This document shows, piece after piece, positions 1 through 3,992 of a DNA stretch of 8,938 bases. Location of the stretch: NCBI GenBank assembly GCA_016293265.1, contig JAEDEN010000064.1, positions 1 to 8,938 on the forward strand. The letters run 5' to 3'. The translations under genes were made by a program, and so were the position numbers. A model generated the notes under the pieces. The model was not told where the DNA came from. It made no database searches and saw only the letters and a program-made list of their open reading frames with translations. The first letter of the stretch is position 1. Each line of letters begins with the position of its first letter. Source of the stretch: Oscillospiraceae bacterium (GTDB taxonomy: Bacteria > Bacillota > Clostridia > Oscillospirales > Oscillospiraceae).

Positions 1-829
1 TGGCCAGCAGGTGGAGCACCGTGTTGGTGGAGCAGCCCAGGGCCATGTCGCAGGTCAGGGCGTTGCGGATGCTGCGCTGGTTGATGATATCCCGGGCACG
101 GATGTTCCGGCGGACCATCTCCATGATGGCGCTGCCCGCCTGGCGGCCAAGCTGCAGGCGCTTGCTGTAGACGGCGGGAATGGTGCCGTTGCCCGGCAGG
201 CCGATGCCGATGGCCTCGCACAGGCAGTTCATGCTGTTGGCGGTGTACATACCGGAGCAGCTTCCGCAGCCGGGACAGCAGTTCTGGGTGCACTCTTCCA
301 GCTTTTCCTCGTCGATGAGGCCGGCCTTGTAGGAGCCTACCGCCTCAAACATCTTGGAAAGGCTGACTTCCTGGCCGTTATAGGTGCCGGCCAGCATGGG
401 CCCGCCGCTGCATACCACCGCGGGCACGTTCATGCGGACAGCCGCCATCACCATGCCGGGCACGATCTTGTCACAGTTGGGCACCAGCACACAGCCGTCG
501 AACTGGTGGGCCATGAACATGGTCTCCACGCTGTCGCAGATCAGCTCCCGGCTGGCCAGGGAGTACTTCATACCCACATGGCCCATGGCGATGCCATCGC
601 AAACGCCGATGGCGGGCACCATGAAGGGAGTGCCGCCGGCGGCCTCAATACCGCTTTTCACGGCTGCGGTCAGCTTGTCCAGGTTCATGTGGCCGGGAAC
701 GATGTCGCTGTGGGCGCTGACCACGGCGATCAGGGGCTTTTCCAGGTCCTCAGGCGTATAGCCCAGGGCATAGAAGAGGCTCCGGTTGGGCGCCCGCTCG
801 GCGCCCTTGGTCACGTTATCACTGCGCAT
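1..829 (-). CDS. ilvD: Dihydroxy-acid dehydratase IlvD, N-terminal half (cut by window edge)
   Basis: Dehydrates 2,3-dihydroxy-isovalerate and 2,3-dihydroxy-3-methylvalerate to the 2-oxo acids, the step after IlvC in valine and isoleucine synthesis (cytoplasmic). The first 276 codons are visible, about half of the usual ~550; the reading frame stays open to base 1. The protein begins MRSDNVTKGAERAPNRSLFY, a standard IlvD start. Family motifs in order: IVPGH (43-47), CDGIAMGH (77-84), PNCDK (117-121; Cys119 as iron-sulfur ligand, Lys121 as the metal-site lysine), CPGCGSCSGMYTANSMNC (185-202; Cys191 probable cluster ligand), LPGNGTIPAVY (211-221) and GCSTNTVLHL (265-274). Residue 46 is Gly where [2Fe-2S] members carry Cys, which suggests the oxygen-sensitive [4Fe-4S] type. 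The usual GGSTN reads GCSTN here. The start is backed by AGAGGAG just upstream. It lies 67 bases after ilvC and probably shares its T-box-controlled transcript. Confidence 0.97.
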   Translation of the reverse strand, partial: MRSDNVTKGAERAPNRSLFYALGYTPEDLEKPLIAVVSAHSDIVPGHMNLDKLTAAVKSGIEAAGGTPFMVPAIGVCDGIAMGHVGMKYSLASRELICDSVETMFMAHQFDGCVLVPNCDKIVPGMVMAAVRMNVPAVVCSGGPMLAGTYNGQEVSLSKMFEAVGSYKAGLIDEEKLEECTQNCCPGCGSCSGMYTANSMNCLCEAIGIGLPGNGTIPAVYSKRLQLGRQAGSAIMEMVRRNIRARDIINQRSIRNALTCDMALGCSTNTVLHLLA

Positions 830-852
830 GGTTGTCTCCTCTTTTCAATGCG

Positions 853-878
853 GGCCGGGGTGCTTCCGCACCCCGGCC
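853..878 (-). other. GC-rich hairpin between ilvC and ilvD
   Basis: A perfect 11-bp stem (853-863 with 868-878) closes a four-base loop that reads GGAA on the transcribed strand, a GNRA-type loop. It starts about 18 bases after the ilvC stop and ends about 12 bases before the ilvD ribosome site. No T-run follows it in the direction of transcription, so it is not a standard intrinsic terminator. It could protect the ilvC 3' end, mark an RNA processing site or lower ilvD expression relative to ilvC. The structure is read directly from the sequence; the role is inference. Confidence 0.7.
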
Positions 879-896
879 ACGTCGGGATGGTTGGGT

Positions 897-1916
897 TTAC
901 TTCTTCAGCCAGCTCATCATGGCCCGCAGCTGGGCGCCCACCTTCTCGATGGGATGCTCGGCGGCCATGCGGCGCTGGGCCAGGAAGTGGGTCTTGCGGC
1001 CGCCGTTGGGGCTCATCTCCGTCAGGAACTCGCTGGCGAAGGTGCCGTCCTGGATCTCCTTGAGGATCTGGCGCATCTCCCTGCGGGTGTCGTCGGTGAT
1101 GAGGCGGCTGCGGGTGCGGTAGTCGCCGTACTCAGCGGTGTTGGAGATGGAGTAGCTCATCTTGCCAAAGCCTCCCTCGTTGATGAGGTCGATGATGAGC
1201 TTCATCTCGTGGCAGGTCTCGAAGTAGGCCATCTCCGGCTCATAGCCGGCCTCAACCAGCGTCTCAAAGCCCGCCTGGATCAATCCGCACACGCCGCCGC
1301 AGAGGACTGCCTGCTCACCGAAGAGGTCGGTCTCCGTCTCCTCCTTGAAGGTGGTCTCCAGGATGCCGGCACGGCCGGCGCCGATGCCGGAGGCATAGGC
1401 CAGGGCCACATCCTTGGCCTTGCCGGTGAAGTTCTGCTCCACGCAGATCAGGCTGGGCACGCCCTTGCCCTCCAGGTACTGGCTGCGGACGGTGTGGCCG
1501 GGGCCCTTGGGGGCGATCATGATGACGTCCACGTTGGCGGGAGGCACGATGGTCTTGAAGTGGATGTTGAAGCCGTGGGCGAAGGCCAGGGTCTTGCCCT
1601 CGGTCATGTAGGGGGCCACCTGCTTGTTGTAGATGTCGGCGCACAGCTCGTCGGGCACCAGCATCATCACCACATCGCCGGCCTTGGCGGCTTCCTCAAC
1701 CTCCATGACCCTGAAGTTGGGGCAGGTGGCGGCGAAGGCCTCGGCCTTGGCCCAGTGGGCGCTGCCCTTGCGCAGGCCCACCACCACGTTCACGCCGGAC
1801 TCGGCCAGGTTTTCGGAATGGGCGTGGCCCTGAGAGCCGAAGCCGATGACAGCGACGGTCTTGCCGTCCAGGAGGCCCAGGTTGCAGTCGGAATCGTAAT
1901 ACTTCTTGATCGCCAT
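897..1916 (-). CDS. ilvC: Ketol-acid reductoisomerase IlvC (class I)
   Basis: Converts 2-acetolactate or 2-aceto-2-hydroxybutyrate to the dihydroxy acids by Mg2+-dependent alkyl migration and NAD(P)H reduction, the second common step of valine/isoleucine synthesis. At 339 residues it has the short class I length. N-terminal Rossmann domain: dinucleotide loop GFGSQGHAH (25-33) and cofactor-selecting loop GLRKGSAHW (47-55). Catalytic and metal residues are all present by family alignment: His114 (FAHGFN), Lys137 (APKGPGH), Asp197 and Glu201 (ETDLFGEQ), Glu233 and Glu237 (YFETCHEMK), Ser258 (SISNTAEYG). The second Ser of the usual GSxS cofactor loop is His54. The start is fixed by AAGGAGAA upstream of the ATG and by the canonical start MAIKKYYDSDCNLGLL. 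It is the first gene after the T-box leader, followed by ilvD. Confidence 0.98.
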   Translation of the reverse strand: MAIKKYYDSDCNLGLLDGKTVAVIGFGSQGHAHSENLAESGVNVVVGLRKGSAHWAKAEAFAATCPNFRVMEVEEAAKAGDVVMMLVPDELCADIYNKQVAPYMTEGKTLAFAHGFNIHFKTIVPPANVDVIMIAPKGPGHTVRSQYLEGKGVPSLICVEQNFTGKAKDVALAYASGIGAGRAGILETTFKEETETDLFGEQAVLCGGVCGLIQAGFETLVEAGYEPEMAYFETCHEMKLIIDLINEGGFGKMSYSISNTAEYGDYRTRSRLITDDTRREMRQILKEIQDGTFASEFLTEMSPNGGRKTHFLAQRRMAAEHPIEKVGAQLRAMMSWLKK

Positions 1917-1990
1917 AGTGTTGTTCTCCTTTTCGTTTTGAAAAAATGTTGTGTGCTGATGGCTTCCTGCCGGACTGGCCGGTAAAAATC

Positions 1991-2032
1991 AAAAAAGCCT
2001 TTGCCTCTTGCAAATCAAGAGGCAAAGGCTTT
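1991..2032 (-). terminator. T-box-controlled intrinsic terminator before ilvC
   Basis: A perfect 17-bp stem (1994-2010 with 2016-2032) closes a 5-base loop and runs into six T residues (1996-1991) in the direction of transcription, with another T-run shortly after. Its 5' arm contains CCTTTGC and CTCTTG, the same bases that pair in the antiterminator, so the two structures exclude each other. When tRNA is charged this hairpin should form and stop transcription about 75 bases before the ilvC start. Confidence 0.95.
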
Positions 2033-2058
2033 AAAAATCCTTCGCGGTACCACTCTTG
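2016..2058 (-). promoter_or_regulatory. T-box antiterminator helix
   Basis: On the transcribed strand CAAGAG (2058-2053) pairs with CTCTTG (2021-2016) and GCGAAGG (2045-2039) pairs with CCTTTGC (2028-2022, one G-U pair). Between the two helices lies a 7-base bulge TGGTACC (2052-2046), matching the family consensus TGGNACC that contacts the tRNA acceptor end. The 3' strand is the 5' arm of the terminator, so this is the competing ON state. Confidence 0.93.
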
Positions 2059-2062
2059 TTAA

Positions 2063-2078
2063 CGGTGCAGCTGCACCG
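2063..2078 (-). repeat. Perfect 16-bp palindrome inside the T-box leader
   Basis: CGGTGCAG followed directly by CTGCACCG is a perfect self-complementary 16-mer. It sits between the stem III region and the T-box sequence, where many T-box leaders have only a short linker. As RNA it can fold as a small hairpin (about 6 bp with a 4-base loop); as DNA it is a symmetric site. Its function is unknown. Confidence 0.75.
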
Positions 2079-2083
2079 CCATC

Positions 2084-2157
2084 TCAGCAGGCTCCAACAA
2101 GCCCTGCACGGTAACGGGTGCGTCCGGCTCTGCCTATGGAATCCCATTCAGCAGGCT
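2084..2157 (-). repeat. Pair of AGCCTGCTGA direct repeats in the T-box leader
   Basis: AGCCTGCTGA occurs at 2157-2148 and again at 2093-2084 on the transcribed strand, 64 bases apart, each followed by ATGG (the second with one extra G). The first copy supplies the 5' strand of the stem II-like hairpin. The second can pair with GCAGG in the stem III region. The duplication therefore offers alternative pairings within the leader. Confidence 0.65.
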
Positions 2158-2271
2158 ACTCCGGGATGATTTCGCCTGTCCCGACGCTTGTTGCCTTGCA
2201 CCAACCGGCAATTCTCTGAAAGCGGAGCGAAACGGACTACTTGTTCCCTTCATCATATTTCCTTGAGGGTG

Positions 2272-2300
2272 ATTTTGCCATAGATCGCGAAAATTGTCAA
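2272..2300 (-). promoter_or_regulatory. Sigma-A promoter of the T-box ilvC-ilvD unit
   Basis: The -35 box TTGACA (2300-2295) is a perfect consensus. After a 17-base spacer comes CAAAAT (2277-2272), four of six matches to TATAAT. Transcription would begin near 2264, placing the whole T-box leader in the transcript. The next unit upstream ends at its own terminator (2354-2383), so this promoter should be the main source of ilvC-ilvD transcript. Confidence 0.85.
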
Positions 2301-2353
2301 GCGTATTTAAAAAAAATTTGGGGACCCACGGAAGGGCCGGCGCCGGAAGGCGG

Positions 2354-2383
2354 AAAAACCCCGGTATGCCAGGCATACCGGGG
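2354..2383 (-). terminator. Intrinsic terminator after the NlpC/P60 gene
   Basis: An 11-bp perfect stem (2359-2369 with 2373-2383) with a 3-base loop is followed by five T residues (2358-2354) on the transcribed strand. It begins about 18 bases after the stop codon of the hydrolase gene and separates that unit from the ilv promoter. Confidence 0.92.
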
Positions 2384-2400
2384 GAGGGATTATGTAAAGC

Positions 2401-3297
2401 TCAGGCCAGGCGGATGCCGCCCACGAAGTAGCGGTTATAATAGCCGCTGCTCAGGTCGCTGTAGATCACGCCGTGCTTGGAAGAGGAGGCGTGGATGAAC
2501 TGGCCGCCGCCCACATAGATGCCGGCGTGGGAACAGGCCTTGCCCATGGAACGGCTGGGGTCGCAGAAAAACACCAGGTCGCCGGGCATCAGCTCACCGT
2601 AGGACACCTTGGTGCCCAGGCCGCTCTGCCACTGGCCGGTGGCGGTGTGGGGCAGGGAATAGCCGAACTGCTTCATGATGTACATGGTGAAGCCGGAGCA
2701 GTCAAAACCGCTGGGAGAGGCGCCGCCGTACACATAGCGGACCCCCAGGTACTGCCGGGCCAGATCCACCGCGGCGCTGCCGCTGGTGCTGGTCTTGGAG
2801 GAGATGAGGTCCAGGAAGTCGCTACGGATATAGCCTCTGGTGCCGCTTTCGCAGGTGACGTCGTACCAGCCGTCCACAAGGCCGTTGACGGTGACGATGC
2901 TGTTTTTGGAGATGGTGCCCAGAGTGTCGCTGGCGGTGGAGGCACCGGAGCGGACGTTGACCGCGTCGCCGTTGACACGGCCGTAGGTCTCAAAGATGTT
3001 GTCGGCGTCGATTTCCAGGTAATCGGCGGACACATAACCGGTCTTGCCGGCGTAGGACACCTTGTACCACTGGGTGGTGGGCTGGTCGATGACGGCCAGA
3101 ATGGTGTCCTTGTTCAGTGTGGTGAGAATGGAGGAGGAAGTAGAGGCTTCCGCGCGCAATCTCAGGGAAGAGCCGGTGGTGATGCCTGCACGGACGGCGA
3201 GATCGCCCTCAGCGGCCATGGCGGAAACAGCCAGCAGCAGGGTCGTGAGTGCGGAGAGGAAAAAGACCTTGGCTGCCTTTCCTGCGAAATGTGTCAT
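2401..3297 (-). CDS. Secreted NlpC/P60 peptidoglycan endopeptidase with two SH3b domains
   Basis: Probable cell-wall hydrolase that cuts stem peptides of peptidoglycan outside the cell (family knowledge: NlpC/P60 enzymes usually cleave D-gamma-Glu to diaminopimelate or similar bonds). The 298 residues read as a signal peptide (1 to about 28: basic start, hydrophobic VFFLSALTTLLLAVSAMA, cut after AMA); a first SH3b domain (about 34-96, with LRLRAEASTSS and GYVSADYLE); a second SH3b domain (about 105-165, with VNVRSGAST and GYIRSDFLD); and an NlpC/P60 domain (about 174-298). The catalytic Cys200 is in GFDCSGF, His257 in CSHAGIYVGG and the third polar residue is His269 in FIHAS, so the triad is complete. 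The start has AAAGGAAG upstream. It lies 42 bases after the 98-residue gene with no terminator between, so both are probably one transcript. The physiological role (growth, separation, turnover) cannot be told from sequence. Confidence 0.95.
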   Translation of the reverse strand: MTHFAGKAAKVFFLSALTTLLLAVSAMAAEGDLAVRAGITTGSSLRLRAEASTSSSILTTLNKDTILAVIDQPTTQWYKVSYAGKTGYVSADYLEIDADNIFETYGRVNGDAVNVRSGASTASDTLGTISKNSIVTVNGLVDGWYDVTCESGTRGYIRSDFLDLISSKTSTSGSAAVDLARQYLGVRYVYGGASPSGFDCSGFTMYIMKQFGYSLPHTATGQWQSGLGTKVSYGELMPGDLVFFCDPSRSMGKACSHAGIYVGGGQFIHASSSKHGVIYSDLSSGYYNRYFVGGIRLA

Positions 3298-3339
3298 GGG
3301 GGTTACTTCCTTTCGTTGATCTTTTGTAAAGAGGGGGGA

Positions 3340-3636
3340 TTACTTTTCCTTCAGGGCCCGTTCCAGCCAAATGGCGCCGATATCCATGGCAGCGTAGAGG
3401 CTGTCCTTCTCGCTGCGCTTGACGATACGGTTGCGGGACTTCAGCTCCGGGTCGGTGAGCTGGAGCTGAACGGAGACCTTGGTGGCCAGGTTCAGGTCCT
3501 TTTCGGCCTTGGTCTCCAGGACCTGCATCATGATGATATATTTTTCAGCCATCGTGCCGTAGTAGATGAAATTGCCCACCCGGCGGAGGGGATGGCCCTT
3601 GTAAATCAACCCTTCTGCTTTTTTGGTTTCAGCCAT
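3340..3636 (-). CDS. Conserved-looking 98-residue protein of unknown function
   Basis: I do not recognise a characterised family. The protein begins MAETKKAEGLIYKGHPLRR and has no signal peptide or membrane segment, so it is probably cytoplasmic. Visible features: a tyrosine/glycine-rich part FIYYGTMAEKYIIMMQV (23-39) that looks like beta strands, a charged centre with KVSVQLQLTDPEL (53-65), and a C-terminal helix-like part from about 77 (SEKDSLYAAMDIGAIWLERAL). The phrase 'small protein of a beta-hairpin plus helix' is inference from residue pattern. It is the first gene behind a near-consensus promoter and is followed after 42 bases by the NlpC/P60 hydrolase. A longer frame opens with TTG at 3666, but that codon lies upstream of the predicted transcription start and has no ribosome site; the ATG at 3636 has AAAGGAG seven bases upstream, so I chose it. 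Confidence 0.88.
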   Translation of the reverse strand: MAETKKAEGLIYKGHPLRRVGNFIYYGTMAEKYIIMMQVLETKAEKDLNLATKVSVQLQLTDPELKSRNRIVKRSEKDSLYAAMDIGAIWLERALKEK

Positions 3637-3643
3637 GGGAACA

Positions 3644-3650
3644 CTCCTTT
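3644..3650 (-). promoter_or_regulatory. Ribosome binding site that decides the start of the 98-residue gene
   Basis: AAAGGAG lies seven bases before the ATG at 3636. No comparable site precedes the upstream TTG at 3666, so this supports the shorter protein. Confidence 0.85.
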
Positions 3651-3653
3651 GAA

Positions 3654-3674
3654 AAATTGTAACCAAATTGTAAC
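3654..3674 (-). repeat. Tandem 10-mer GTTACAATTT over the -10 box and start site
   Basis: GTTACAATTT occurs at 3674-3665 and again at 3663-3654, a period of 11 bases (about one helical turn). The first copy contains the -10 box TACAAT. The second contains another TACAAT, which overlaps the predicted transcription start. It may be a protein-binding site or a second weaker -10 element. Confidence 0.6.
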
Positions 3675-3695
3675 AGATTTTTTCCGTTTTGTCAA
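3667..3695 (-). promoter_or_regulatory. Strong sigma-A promoter of the 98-residue gene / NlpC-P60 unit
   Basis: TTGACA (3695-3690), a 17-base spacer and TACAAT (3672-3667), five of six matches, with TG one base upstream of the -10 (extended -10, TGTTACAAT). Transcription would begin near A3660, giving a short leader of about 24 bases before the ATG at 3636. Confidence 0.92.
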
Positions 3696-3710
3696 CATTT
3701 CCGCTTCAGC

Positions 3711-3725
3711 TATTTCCTGGAAATA
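3711..3725 (-). promoter_or_regulatory. 15-bp inverted repeat upstream of the promoter, CodY-box-like
   Basis: TATTTCC-T-GGAAATA is a perfect 7+1+7 inverted repeat centred about 58 bases before the predicted transcription start. It matches the published CodY consensus AATTTTCWGAAAATT at 11 of 15 positions, with matching core C-W-G. Position just upstream of -35 would fit an activator or a modulating site. The symmetry is seen; the regulator is inference. Confidence 0.45.
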
Positions 3726-3925
3726 TTTGTCGATGGGAGCATTTCAGCCAAAATCTCCCGGAATCAGGCCCCGAAAGGGTGTGAAACCGGGCGGATCCGG
3801 CCCGCCGCAGCCCCCGGGCATGCCTATGGAGGCTCATTTCACTTTATGTTAACTCTGAAAGCGGCAGAGGAATCCGGGCCGCGGAACGCCACAGCCGCCG
3901 GCGCTTGACCCCGGCTTCCGGTGTA
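3726..3925. other. Non-coding stretch between two transcription units
   Basis: About 200 bases between the terminator of the binding-protein gene and the CodY-like repeat. It is GC-rich with only small imperfect hairpins, for example GGCGG/CCGCC around a BamHI-type GGATCC near 3791-3807. The open frames here are short or are overhangs of antisense frames without ribosome sites. A 20-codon plus-strand frame (3846-3908) has no convincing ribosome site. I see no clear promoter, riboswitch or RNA gene in it. Confidence 0.5.
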
Positions 3926-3960
3926 CAAAAGAAAACGGCATGACCGGAATCATGCCGTTT
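3926..3960 (-). terminator. Intrinsic terminator after the substrate-binding protein gene
   Basis: An 11-bp perfect stem (3933-3943 with 3950-3960) and a 6-base loop are followed on the transcribed strand by TTTTCTTTTG. It begins about 32 bases after the stop codon at 3993 and closes the secA-pgeF-binding-protein direction of transcription. Confidence 0.9.
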
Positions 3961-3992
3961 CACGAAAGTATTGGGATGCGGGGATGTCCTTC

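Larger units (their letters stand above)
1991..2264 (-). promoter_or_regulatory. T-box leader (tRNA-Ile sensing riboswitch) of ilvC-ilvD
   Basis: The minus-strand leader carries T-box landmarks in order: an AGAGA specifier-loop strand (2217-2213); an apical segment GGTTGGTGCAA (2206-2196); the probable specifier ATC for isoleucine within GAAATCATCC (ATC at 2170-2168); a closing helix GCTCCG/CGGAGT below the specifier loop; a stem II-like hairpin with ATGG/CCAT arms; a stem III-like GCAC..GTGC hairpin around CCGTTACC; and the T-box AAGAGTGGTACCGCG (2057-2043). The bulge TGGT would pair with an ACCA tRNA end, matching the A discriminator of tRNA-Ile. Uncharged tRNA-Ile would favour antitermination. 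The class is certain from the T-box and switch; the amino acid rests on specifier placement and the ilv genes. The lower part of stem I was not resolved by eye. Confidence 0.95.

Noticed and set aside
11..1063. Plus-strand open frame of 350 codons
   Set aside because: Antisense of ilvD and the ilvC 3' end; the minus-strand translation is unmistakable IlvD.
786..1985. Plus-strand open frame of 399 codons
   Set aside because: Antisense of ilvC, His/Gly/Ala-rich, no recognisable domain.
2134..2376. Minus-strand 80-codon frame starting before the ilv promoter
   Set aside because: It overlaps the upstream terminator, the promoter and the structured T-box leader, has no ribosome site, and its start lies upstream of the predicted transcription start.
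3637..3666. TTG-initiated extension of the 98-residue protein
   Set aside because: The codon overlaps the -10 region edge and precedes the predicted transcript start; the internal ATG has a proper AAAGGAG.
2473..3852. Plus-strand open frame of 459 codons
   Set aside because: Antisense of the NlpC/P60 gene and the 98-residue gene, whose motifs, ribosome sites, promoter and terminator all point to the minus strand.
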